From positions 1-12,702 of the forward strand of contig CAYNWK010000126.1 in assembly GCA_964400875.1 (NCBI GenBank): a DNA stretch of 12,702 nucleotides. The letters run 5' to 3'. The DNA comes from CAYNWK01 sp964400875 (GTDB taxonomy: Bacteria > Chloroflexota > Anaerolineae > Anaerolineales > UBA4823). A program made the translations under genes and the position numbers. Positions 1-6,336 of the stretch are shown here, in pieces; position 1 is the first letter of the stretch, and every line of letters starts with the position of its first letter. The notes beneath the pieces are model-generated. The model was not told where the DNA came from. It worked only from the letters and a program-made list of their open reading frames with translations, and ran no database searches.

Positions 1-448
1 TCTGTTCTTTCCTGGGATCGGTTATCTCGTCAGCTACTTCCGGAAAGAAATCCAGGATCTTCTGGTCAACGCTCGATAGGCAGCCCTGTTCAAGGGCAAC
101 ACCTACAAGAGCCGAAGTAAAACTCTTCGTCACTGACTGAAGCCGATCCTTTTGTTCGACCGAACCTTCGTTGAAATAATCTTCAGCTACCAAATAGCCG
201 TTCTTGATGACGAGCAAGCTGTAAATGGTCTCCAGCTCAGCAGCATTGAGATACATCTCCGCCACAAGCAAAGAATCCAGCCCCTGCTCCTCTGGTGTGG
301 ATACAGGCCAGTCATCTCTGACTAGAGGTGTGTAGTCAATTGAACTTAGATCCTCTTTTGAAGGACCACATCCTACTAATAATGATAGAATCAGAATTGA
401 AAAGGTGATTTTGATTAAATATATTTGAATTTGCTTTAATGTCTTCAT
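1..448 (-). CDS. Lipoprotein serine hydrolase (beta-lactamase/PBP-like), N-terminal part, cut by window edge
   Basis: The first 149 codons are present; the rest lies beyond the left edge. The protein opens with a basic and hydrophobic signal segment ending in a lipobox (LLVGC, Cys27), so export and lipid anchoring are expected. The S-V-T-K motif at residues 105-108 is the SxxK nucleophile motif of the class C beta-lactamase/penicillin-binding-protein-like fold. It aligns without gaps, from the YTPL motif onward, with the complete paralogue at 7404-8549; roughly two thirds of residues are identical by eye. The YxN and HxG motifs would lie in the missing part. The ATG at 448 has an AGAGGA ribosome binding site. 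The gene is visibly more A+T-rich than its paralogue, which suggests an old duplication or separate acquisition. The substrate is unknown: such proteins may be esterases, peptidases or cell-wall enzymes and need not be true beta-lactamases. Confidence 0.88.
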   Translation of the reverse strand, partial: MKTLKQIQIYLIKITFSILILSLLVGCGPSKEDLSSIDYTPLVRDDWPVSTPEEQGLDSLLVAEMYLNAAELETIYSLLVIKNGYLVAEDYFNEGSVEQKDRLQSVTKSFTSALVGVALEQGCLSSVDQKILDFFPEVADEITDPRKEQ

Positions 449-522
449 GCGGAGTCCTCTATGGAGATGCTCATCCCAGATATCATAAAAGCGTCTCGTT
501 TCCCTAGTGACTGGCTAACTGG

Positions 523-551
523 TTTATAAACCCAACATCGGATAAAGTGAA
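523..551 (-). promoter_or_regulatory. Sigma-70-like promoter candidate for the partial serine hydrolase
   Basis: On the minus strand TTCACT (551-546) is followed after exactly 17 bases by TATAAA (528-523). These match the -35 and -10 consensus at 4/6 and 5/6 positions. The -10 lies inside the palindrome GGTTTATAAACC, so a repressor bound there would block the promoter. The predicted start would leave a leader of about 65 bases before the ATG at 448. It is a motif match only. Confidence 0.35.
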
Positions 552-759
552 ATATTGGATCTTATCCGTTAGAACTTTCACATAATGGATTATGTCAATA
601 TTTCATAACCAATTTTTCAACAACCTGGACTCTTGTGATGGGAATTACATTTGCTGCCTCACTTATGGCATTTCTATATGGGCATTTCCACAGAGGTGGT
701 TCATCTGGCAAATAAAGAAAACCATTTTTCAAGTCGATTCCTATTGGTGAAAGTTTGCA

Positions 760-799
760 CTTATAGAATAACCCCCAGATGGTATTAGAGTCATCCCCC
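760..799 (-). promoter_or_regulatory. Conserved promoter/operator element, copy A
   Basis: On the minus strand it reads GGGGGATGACTCTAATACC, then after a short spacer TTATTCTATAAG. It aligns without gaps with copy B (10735-10774), with 30 of 40 positions identical, and with one gap to copy C (5187-5224). The GGGGGATGA core matches the GGGGA(T/G)GA core of MalT boxes and sits near -35 to -39 relative to the -10-like sequence, where MalT-type class II activators bind. The spacing to the next ATG (448) is about 300 bases, much longer than for B and C, so this copy may drive a long leader or act with a second promoter. Confidence 0.5.
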
Positions 800-863
800 T
801 AACGGGTTATCCAGGGTGTTAATTTCCATCGAACAGAAAGGGGGGGACAGGCCTAGGGAATCA

Positions 864-891
864 AAAAAACGGGCTGGCCAGCCCGTTTTTT
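864..891. terminator. Bidirectional rho-independent terminator after the LAL regulator gene
   Basis: A perfect 28-base palindrome: six A, then the self-complementary core CGGGCTGGCCAGCCCG, then six T. It works in either direction and lies about 40 bases past the stop codon of the regulator. The core resembles the terminator at 10820-10851. Confidence 0.9.
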
Positions 892-933
892 GTCATCTTG
901 TATTCCTGGCGCCGATTTCAGGTATCTGGGCGA

Positions 934-3678
934 TTAGGTTGATAAAAGGATCCCCAACACCCTGGCTTTGGCAACCGCTTCTGTTCGGTTGTGGACACCG
1001 AGTTTACCGTAGATATTACGCGTGTGAGCCTTGACAGTATGAATCGAAAGGTAGAGCCTGGAGGCGATTTCTGGATTAGTCAGCCCTTCGGCGATGAGAT
1101 GGAGCACCTCGAGCTCACGGTCGCTCAGCGGCTCGAAGATTTCGGATTGCTTCACCTGGGGTTTCGTTGAAGCAGCTTCTTCCGGTTGAGCAACAGGGAA
1201 GGCCGCTAATAACCGATGTCCATAATCTAGCATAATTCCACGGTTGGGGGCCTCACACAATAGCTGAGCCATTGGCGGACCTTCATCTACGAAGATTCGG
1301 ATGAAACCGCCTGGTTCTCCAATAGATAAGGCCTTATCTAAATGAACAAGGGCTTGATCAGTTTCACTTTGGGCAGAAAAAACCAAAGCCAGCAAGATGA
1401 GCGCCTCAAGCTCTGTTTGTCTTCTTCCAATTTCCTTCGCAATACGATAGATTTTCTCGAGCAAAGAGTGAGCTTCATCAAAGCGCTTCTGGTAAAAGAA
1501 AACACGCGCCAGCACCAGATATTCTTCTTCGCGGTGGAATTCAAAATCTCCATCGACGTCCAAATCATTCGTTTGAGCCCAGCTTTCTGCGGATCCAACA
1601 TCGTCGCGCGCCAAATCGAATTTGACCCGATGAGCCGCTGCGATCTTGCCGCCCCATGAAGAAATGCTATTAAAAATATGGATTGCCTCTTGTAATGATG
1701 CAAGCGCCAGTTCGTCGTTGCCTAAAACCTGGTGAATGTACGCTAACTCAAGGCAACTCAGCGCCAGGATATCGGCCACATTCCAATCTCGACATAGGGC
1801 GAGACCTTTAACCGTAAAGCGATAAGCATCCTCCAATTGATTCCATTGGCGTAGAATGCGACCGATACTTACATAGACATAACCAGTAAACGGCATATCA
1901 GGACTACCGGTATGCCGCTCAGTAAATATTAGAGCATCTTCATAAAGCTCTTTTGCTCGATGCAGTTGTGCCATCGCCGCATGAAGATCGCCCAGGTGGA
2001 GGTAACACAAAACAGCGATTGAATTCCCACCCATACTTTGAGTAGTTGGTAATATCTCATTATAGACATCCAGTGCGGCCCGAAGTTGGCCCGTATAACG
2101 ATAAGCAATTCCAAGATATAAGGCCGTTTGTGCTTTAATCAGCGTTTCAGTTTCAGGTAATTGTTCTAGCGCTTGTTCAGCGTGAGATATCGTCTGATCG
2201 TGATCGCCTATCATGAAGGACGAATAGGCTCGACAATGATGAATTAGACCGCGAATAGAATCATCCGCCTCATCAACCTGGTAATTTTGGCTATCCAATC
2301 CATTCTCAGCATCGATCAAGCGAGCTTCGCTGGTTTCCAATTCACCAGTAAGTTGCAAAGCTCGGGCATGTAGAACACATAAGTAGGGATATGCTTTCAC
2401 AAACTCTTCCGGAAGAGCATTGATCCATCCGATAACGGTGGTGTGTTCTCCTTGCTGAATAAGGTCAATTGCTATTGTCCTAATCAATTCAGCAGCACTT
2501 TGGTAATCCTTTCCGTCTATTGAATACTTAATCGCTTCTCGATTCAATCCTTGGTTTTTGAACCATTCACTTGCCCTGAGTTGTAGAATTGGTAATTTTT
2601 CTGGTTGCGTCCTACGCAGACGCAGCCGTAGCAAGTCAGCGAAAAGGTGATGATAACGGTACCAACAACGCTCTTGATCAATGGGTATGATGAACAAATT
2701 TGTGCGTTCCAGCGTTTCTAAGATTGCTTGCCCGTCTTTTTGACCGGTAAGCGCATCGCATAATGAGCCGGTCAACCGTTTGAGGATAGATGTACACAGC
2801 AAGAAATGTTTGATTTCCTCTGGCTGCCGTTCCAAAACTTCTTCGATCAGGTAATCCAAAACAAGGCGATGGCTGCCCGTAAAAGATTTGATCAACCCCG
2901 AAGCATCACTGCGCCCCTGAATTGAAATAGCGGCTAATTGCAGGCCAACGATCCATCCTTCGGTACGGGTTTCCAACGCGGCGATATCCTCGGATGACAG
3001 GTCCAGGCCCATCACCTGGTTGAGAAAATCCGCGGCTTCTGATGTAGTAAAACGCAAGTCGGCGGCGCGCAGCTCGGTCAATTGGTCCCGGGCATGCAGG
3101 CGGGCCAGGGGCAGGGGGGGATCGTGACGTGTGGCGATGACCAAGTGCAACTGCAGGGGCAGATGTTCCAGCAGGAAGCTGATGGCATCTTGGATAGGTC
3201 CCGCTTCAATCAGATGGTAATCGTCCAGGACGAAGATTATTTTGTCAGGGATGGCAGCGATATCATTGATCAATGCCGTCAGGATGACATTGGGTTGTGG
3301 TGGTTGAGGGGAACGCAGCATGTTCAAGGCGCCTTGTCCAAGCTTTGCGCTATTCCGTCCGGTTTCGCTTAGAACAGACCCATTAACTCGATTCAACGCG
3401 GTGCTAAAGTAAGCCAGGAAGCGTACCGGGTCGTTGTCGCCCTCATCCAGCGAGAGCCAGGCAATCCTATTTGCGGTTAGATTATCTTTTTGGGATTTCC
3501 CCCGCAAGTTTTCCACCCATTCCGTCGCTAGGGTGGTCTTACCAAAGCCAGCAGGGGCGGAGATAAGGGACAGTTTACCGTGTAAGCCCTCATTCAATTG
3601 CTCGATCAGGCGCGGACGCGAAACTAGAGCAGGTCGAGTTGGAGGGATAAAGAGCTTGGTGGTGAGAAGCTGTTCCAC
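934..3678 (-). CDS. LuxR-family transcriptional regulator, MalT/LAL type (large ATP-binding regulator)
   Basis: This is a 914-residue STAND-type signal-integrating activator. The N-terminus (TTKLFIPP...RPRL) is the usual opening of this family. A Walker A motif APAGFGKTT is at 41-49 and a Walker B-like IIFVLDDYH at about 147-155. The family motif GWIVGLQLA lies at 241-249, followed by a winged-helix-like region and a long helical-repeat (TPR/MalT-like) sensor from roughly 380 to 800. A C-terminal LuxR helix-turn-helix at 849-914 contains SDRELEVLHLIAEG and the recognition helix IHTVKAHTRNIY. By family knowledge it oligomerises when an inducer and ATP bind, then activates promoters carrying direct-repeat boxes. 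The start is GTG at 3678, with an AGGG ribosome binding site and an in-frame stop five codons upstream. It is monocistronic: a hairpin/T-run lies before it and a terminator after it. It is the only regulator in the window and therefore the best candidate for reading the three shared promoter elements. The inducer is unknown. Confidence 0.95.
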   Translation of the reverse strand: MEQLLTTKLFIPPTRPALVSRPRLIEQLNEGLHGKLSLISAPAGFGKTTLATEWVENLRGKSQKDNLTANRIAWLSLDEGDNDPVRFLAYFSTALNRVNGSVLSETGRNSAKLGQGALNMLRSPQPPQPNVILTALINDIAAIPDKIIFVLDDYHLIEAGPIQDAISFLLEHLPLQLHLVIATRHDPPLPLARLHARDQLTELRAADLRFTTSEAADFLNQVMGLDLSSEDIAALETRTEGWIVGLQLAAISIQGRSDASGLIKSFTGSHRLVLDYLIEEVLERQPEEIKHFLLCTSILKRLTGSLCDALTGQKDGQAILETLERTNLFIIPIDQERCWYRYHHLFADLLRLRLRRTQPEKLPILQLRASEWFKNQGLNREAIKYSIDGKDYQSAAELIRTIAIDLIQQGEHTTVIGWINALPEEFVKAYPYLCVLHARALQLTGELETSEARLIDAENGLDSQNYQVDEADDSIRGLIHHCRAYSSFMIGDHDQTISHAEQALEQLPETETLIKAQTALYLGIAYRYTGQLRAALDVYNEILPTTQSMGGNSIAVLCYLHLGDLHAAMAQLHRAKELYEDALIFTERHTGSPDMPFTGYVYVSIGRILRQWNQLEDAYRFTVKGLALCRDWNVADILALSCLELAYIHQVLGNDELALASLQEAIHIFNSISSWGGKIAAAHRVKFDLARDDVGSAESWAQTNDLDVDGDFEFHREEEYLVLARVFFYQKRFDEAHSLLEKIYRIAKEIGRRQTELEALILLALVFSAQSETDQALVHLDKALSIGEPGGFIRIFVDEGPPMAQLLCEAPNRGIMLDYGHRLLAAFPVAQPEEAASTKPQVKQSEIFEPLSDRELEVLHLIAEGLTNPEIASRLYLSIHTVKAHTRNIYGKLGVHNRTEAVAKARVLGILLST

Positions 3679-3703
3679 TTTGGACCCTGGTTATCGTGCT
3701 TAT

Positions 3704-3733
3704 AAAAAAAGAGCCAACTTGACGTTGGTTCTT
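3704..3733 (-). terminator. Intrinsic-terminator-like hairpin in the leader of the LAL regulator gene
   Basis: On the minus strand AAGAACCAAC, a five-base loop GTCAA and GTTGGCTCTT form a 10-bp stem with one A-C mismatch, ending in a run of seven T. It ends about 25 bases before the GTG start at 3678. It could end transcripts arriving from the IS remnant and CPBP gene, or act as an attenuator for the regulator. Confidence 0.6.
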
Positions 3734-3827
3734 GATAAATCATTGTTTTGGAGAAAATACCCCTCCTCACGCGGAGTCTCGAAGGAATTTCTTTAATGAA
3801 TTTGGGATGTTTCCTGGTTCCTCTATC

Positions 3828-3856
3828 ATTATACATGAAGTGGTTGAATATGGCAG
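3828..3856 (-). promoter_or_regulatory. Candidate promoter of the LAL regulator gene
   Basis: A perfect TATAAT (3833-3828 on the minus strand) is preceded after 17 bases by CTGCCA (3856-3851), a 4/6 match to the -35 consensus. The -35 lies next to the decayed IS1-type element, possibly in its terminal sequence. The leader to the GTG would be about 140 bases and includes the hairpin at 3704-3733. The rest of 3679-3875 shows no gene. Confidence 0.45.
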
Positions 3857-3875
3857 CCGCGTTATCAAGGAGTGG

Positions 3876-4312
3876 CTAAATTCGTGGGTCAAGATAGTCC
3901 TTTATATGAGCCGGATAATTCGGGTGGCGCAGCTTGTAGAGTTGACGGCTGTTGAAGCAGTAAACAAACATAGGGCACATTCGAGCGCCTGCGGGCGACG
4001 CGAGAAACATCGCGGCGATTTTGCAAGCCGAGCCGGGTAGTGGCGCAATTCGGCATTGTCGGCTTCGACGGCATAGGTCTCGCTTTTACCTTCCGAGACT
4101 TCGTAGCGGCCCCAGTGATACCACAGCCGGTTGTAAGCCTCGAAAGCATCACTGAAATAATGTTTGGTCTTGGAGGCCTGATCGACCAGGGCTTGGCTGG
4201 CTGCGTGCGTTCCCAGACCACGTTCCAGCCCAAATGGCAGCGGGTCTGCCGGTCGACCAACGTCAGGATGTAGATCCCTAACCTCTTAGGCTTTTGGGAG
4301 ACAGAACTGGTT
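3876..4312 (-). pseudogene. IS1-type transposase remnant, 5'-truncated with two frameshifts
   Basis: Three pieces in different frames read as one transposase. About 4310-4195 gives KRLGIYILTLVDRQTRCHLGWNVVWERTQPA (excerpt start KRLGIYILTLVDRQTRCH). About 4195-3972 gives ALVDQASKTKHYFSDAFE..., including YAVEADNAELRHYPARLA. About 3970-3876 gives FVYCFNSRQLYKLRHPNYPA, ending in TAG. The order and the motifs VDRxTRC, VE(A/G)DNAELRHYLARLAR and LFVxxxNRRQL match the C-terminal catalytic half of IS1-family transposases as I recall them. The first half, with the DNA-binding region, is absent, and single-base shifts occur near 4195 and 3970, so it cannot encode a working enzyme. It overlaps the 3' end of the CPBP gene. 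The family assignment is from memory of motifs, without a search. Confidence 0.72.
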
Positions 4313-5138
4313 GAGATATTCTTGCATTTTCGCCCTCAGGATTGAAGCCAAGCTTTCCTTTGGTCGCAACCAGTACGACGACTCCCGCCAGAGCCACGAC
4401 CACGCTCGCTACAATGAACAGGGTCGTATCAAACGCGGAGGGTGGATCGCCAGGGATGGCGTTGGTTAGCACGACGAGGGACCAGGTATTGAACGCCGTG
4501 TGAAACAGGTAGCCGGCGATCAACGAACTCTTGTTAGTATTGTTATAGGCCCAGGTCATCAAAATAGACCAGCCAATCTCTGTCAGGATAAACCATGGGT
4601 AGAAACGCAAACCTCCCATGGAGTACTGGGAGGAACCTGGCTGAAAGAACTCTGGCAGCAACCACGCGCCAAAGAATGCTCCCAGGATGAGTGTTCCCAC
4701 CAGTGGGCCCAATTTGTTTTGCAGCTTCTCCAGGGCATATCCGCGAAATCCAATCTCCTCCAGGAAAGCGCTTGATTGCCAGGGCAGGAGGAAGAATATA
4801 AATACCATCAAAATCAGCTGTTGATTCTCTCTAAACAGGGGGAACTGGGGTGCAGTCCCACCCAAAAGGACATTAACACCAACCGCAATTAAGTAGAGGA
4901 CTACGGGTGAGAACAGAATGAAAACGTACCAGCGCCAGTTTGCCCGCCAACGTCCCAACCTGCGCAGTATGTCCAAAATCCCCTTCCAGCCATCCGCGAG
5001 AAAAGCCACGATTAACGCGGCGATCGAGGGCGCTGCGATAATGATGCTGCCTCGGCCCGTATACCAGGGGAGCCAACCGATGAGCAATGTAACGACAAAA
5101 AAGATGCTGATTTGATTGCGATTGATGAAAGTCTTCAT
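4278..5138 (-). CDS. CPBP-family intramembrane metalloprotease-like protein (motif-2 His absent)
   Basis: This is a 286-residue polytopic membrane protein of the CPBP (CAAX protease / bacteriocin-processing, Abi) family. Motif 1, EEIGFRGY, is at 127-134 (EExxxR) and motif 3, HTAFN, at 213-217. At motif 2 the family usually has WHLP; here AWLLP is read at 158-162, so the conserved histidine is replaced by leucine. The rest of the neighbourhood, including PGSSQ, is intact. Activity may be lost or altered, since this His is one of the presumed metal/active-site residues. The start ATG has a GGGGGAGA ribosome binding site just upstream, and promoter element C lies about 50 bases before it. The final dozen residues (about SQPVLSPKSLRG) are encoded in sequence that also fits the transposase remnant in another frame, so the natural C-terminus was probably replaced. 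Confidence 0.88.
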   Translation of the reverse strand: MKTFINRNQISIFFVVTLLIGWLPWYTGRGSIIIAAPSIAALIVAFLADGWKGILDILRRLGRWRANWRWYVFILFSPVVLYLIAVGVNVLLGGTAPQFPLFRENQQLILMVFIFFLLPWQSSAFLEEIGFRGYALEKLQNKLGPLVGTLILGAFFGAWLLPEFFQPGSSQYSMGGLRFYPWFILTEIGWSILMTWAYNNTNKSSLIAGYLFHTAFNTWSLVVLTNAIPGDPPSAFDTTLFIVASVVVALAGVVVLVATKGKLGFNPEGENARISQPVLSPKSLRG

Positions 5139-5186
5139 GATGAATCTCCCCCTTTTTATTGTTCAAGGTTTTGTGGATGCTTACGC

Positions 5187-5224
5187 TTACAGGGTAGTAT
5201 GGGATGATAATCGTGTCATAACCC
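5187..5224 (-). promoter_or_regulatory. Conserved promoter/operator element, copy C
   Basis: On the minus strand GGGTTATGACACGATTATC is followed by CTACCCTGTAAG. It shares TATGACAC and CTACCCT with copy B; the spacer is 15 bases here and 16 in B. It lies about 50 bases upstream of the CPBP start at 5138, so the predicted transcript begins about 45 bases before the ATG. There is no ordinary TTGACA -35, which fits an activator-dependent promoter. Confidence 0.6.
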
Positions 5225-5321
5225 TGAACGAGGTGCTCAGGTTGGTGGTCGCCTTTTCATGCCTCCAGGTATCCCATCATGCTGGCCGAAAAAGGGATTC
5301 GCCGTGGTGTCAATAACCATG

Positions 5322-5567
5322 TCAACCGGTATCCAAATAATGGACAGAGATCAGGGGCAAACCCAGGGAATAAATCCGGCGCAGCAGACCCTGCAGTGCG
5401 GCCTGATCGAGGATGCCGGTCAGGATAGTGATGGGAAGGCCAGCGTCGTCTTTTTCGACCGAGACCGTCATTTCCGTATACCACTCAGCCCAACTTTCGT
5501 CGAGCGATCCGGGCACTTTGATCTGGTAGGTTGCCGGTCGATCCAGGGTAAGTTTAGGTTTCTTCAT
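5322..5567 (-). CDS. Conserved small protein of unknown function (81 aa)
   Basis: A soluble 81-residue protein with no signal peptide or membrane segment. The second half, ILDQAALQGLLRRIYSLGLP followed by LISV, is a pattern I recognise from small uncharacterised proteins common in Chloroflexota and other environmental genomes, in which a (L/F)DQAALHGLL...LGLPLISV tail recurs. The first half (TYQIKVPGSLDESWAEWY) looks like a beta-strand-rich region. No catalytic motif is visible and I cannot name a function. A GGGAGG ribosome binding site precedes the ATG, and the gene begins 21 bases after the reductase stop, so the two are very probably co-transcribed. Similar small proteins often sit beside oxidoreductases or regulators. 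Confidence 0.82.
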   Translation of the reverse strand: MKKPKLTLDRPATYQIKVPGSLDESWAEWYTEMTVSVEKDDAGLPITILTGILDQAALQGLLRRIYSLGLPLISVHYLDTG

Positions 5568-5588
5568 TATGGTTTGGCCTCCCTGGCG

Positions 5589-6047
5589 TTACACAGTTCG
5601 CCCGGATAGAGGGATGTTATTTTTCATCATGATGACCACACATCCCTTTTTGTGGCCTGCTTCGACGTAGCGGTGGGCCTCGGCAGCCTGTTCCAACGGG
5701 TAGCATCGATCGATGACCGGCCTTATCACGCCCGCTTCAATGAGATCTTTCAGGAAGATCAGGTCTTCNNNNNNNNNNNNNNNNNNNNNNNNNNNNNNNN
5801 NNNNNNNNNNNNNNNNNNNNNNNNNNNNNNNNNNNNNNNNNNNNNNNNNNNNNNNNNNNNNNNNNNNNCCGAACCCGGGAGGGGCGGTGCTGCTCCGCAC
5901 CCAACAGTCGTATTTCGTTACGGATGTCGCATAGACTTTGATGAGTACTTCACCAGCCTTGGGCGAAGGTTTACCCACCTCTTTGAGCTGCAGGACCTCC
6001 GGCGGCCCGTATTCTTCATAAAAGATGGCTTTCATTTTGGCGGCCAT
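5589..6047 (-). CDS. Zinc-type alcohol dehydrogenase-like/quinone oxidoreductase (MDR family), interrupted by assembly gap
   Basis: The N-terminal part (MAAKMKAIFYEEYGPPEVLQ..., about 60 residues) and the C-terminal part (EDLIFLKDLIEAGVIRPVID..., about 60 residues) of a medium-chain NAD(P)H-dependent reductase flank 100 Ns. Both ends align with the intact paralogue at 11716-12696. By that alignment about 215 residues are missing, including the whole GxxGxxG nucleotide-binding site. The real gene should be about 330 codons and the gap nearer 650 bases than 100. The two halves staying in frame across the Ns is chance. The start at 6047 has an AAAGGA ribosome binding site eight bases upstream; the second Met (codon 5) is less likely. 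Enoyl, quinone or aldehyde substrates are all possible. Confidence 0.88.
   Translation of the reverse strand: MAAKMKAIFYEEYGPPEVLQLKEVGKPSPKAGEVLIKVYATSVTKYDCWVRSSTAPPGFXXXXXXXXXXXXXXXXXXXXXXXXXXXXXXXXXXEDLIFLKDLIEAGVIRPVIDRCYPLEQAAEAHRYVEAGHKKGCVVIMMKNNIPLSGRTV
5769..5868. other. Assembly gap of 100 Ns
   Basis: Exactly 100 unknown bases, the usual placeholder for a gap of unknown length. It lies inside the reductase gene. Comparison with the paralogue predicts about 650 missing bases. Confidence 0.99.
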
Positions 6048-6065
6048 GATTTATTCCTTTTGATA

Positions 6066-6120
6066 GGTGAGGAAGAATTACAGGGCTTCGCCGCAGGTGA
6101 TGTTTTGCGGCTTCTCACCC
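6066..6120 (-). other. Intercistronic RNA structure before the reductase gene
   Basis: On the minus strand GGTGAGAAG (6119-6111) can pair with CTTCCTCACC (6075-6066, one bulge) and encloses GCCGCA (6111-6106) pairing with TGCGGC (6095-6090). A second TCACC inside the inner loop (6100-6096) offers an alternative partner for GGTGA. The structure fills the spacer between the 60-residue gene and the ribosome binding site of the reductase. There is no T-run, so it is not a classical terminator. Confidence 0.4.
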
Positions 6121-6122
6121 GT

Positions 6123-6305
6123 TCAATTCTCCTCTTGGAGTGCTGCAATTGCCAGGGCAGCCAGACCGATGCCCAGCAGGGTTATATGGGTGTCAATGTC
6201 GCCCATACCTGGGATTACCCCCATGACGATGCTGGTAATGGACATGCCCACAGCAACTGCTTTCAAGACGAGACCAGCTATTCTTTGGAAGTTTGATTTT
6301 TCCAT
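6123..6305 (-). CDS. Small membrane protein of unknown function (60 aa)
   Basis: I place the start at ATG 6305 (MEKSNFQRIAG...), because AAAGGAG lies eight bases upstream; a longer reading from 6335 has no ribosome binding site. The product has a short basic head and two hydrophobic segments, roughly residues 10-32 and 40-56, joined by PGMGDIDTH, and ends in an acidic tail (LQEEN). Small proteins of this type, with a TLLGIGLAALAIAAL-like second helix, recur next to DUF4386 genes in Chloroflexota as I recall, but no function is known. It starts 31 bases after the DUF4386 stop and is probably translated from the same mRNA. Confidence 0.75.
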   Translation of the reverse strand: MEKSNFQRIAGLVLKAVAVGMSITSIVMGVIPGMGDIDTHITLLGIGLAALAIAALQEEN

Positions 6306-6336
6306 TTCGATCGCTCCTTTATCAGTGTTTTTCAAG

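Larger units (their letters stand above)
449..863. other. Gene-free A+T-rich leader/intergenic region with several dyads
   Basis: No convincing gene lies between the partial serine hydrolase and the terminator at 864-891. The stretch holds a conserved regulatory element (760-799), a sigma-70-like promoter candidate (523-551) and three dyads. These are a 12-bp palindrome GGTTTATAAACC (521-532), arms CGGATAA/TTATCCG (539-545 and 562-568), and ACATAAT-GG-ATTATGT (580-595). Such dyads can be operators or structured leader RNA; which applies cannot be decided from sequence alone. Confidence 0.6.

Noticed and set aside
636..713. Short plus-strand ORF of 25 codons beginning MGITFAASLMAFLYG
   Set aside because: It has no ribosome binding site, lies in an A+T-rich leader, and I recognise no homologue pattern.
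816..1034. Plus-strand 72-codon ORF spanning the terminator and the end of the regulator
   Set aside because: It runs through the terminator palindrome and is antisense to the conserved HTH-coding region, so it is a shadow.
3624..3836. Minus-strand 70-codon ORF in the leader of the regulator
   Set aside because: Its start overlaps the TATAAT of the likely promoter and it has no ribosome binding site; it ends inside the regulator gene in another frame.
3889..4260. A 123-codon ORF as an independent gene
   Set aside because: Only its first part resembles a protein; the transposase homology moves to other frames, so it is part of a decayed transposase.
5238..5263. Possible seven-residue leader peptide (MKRRPPT) with a GGAGG site upstream of promoter C
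   Set aside because: It lies before the promoter of the CPBP gene, no terminator/antiterminator structure follows, and the match is short enough to be chance.
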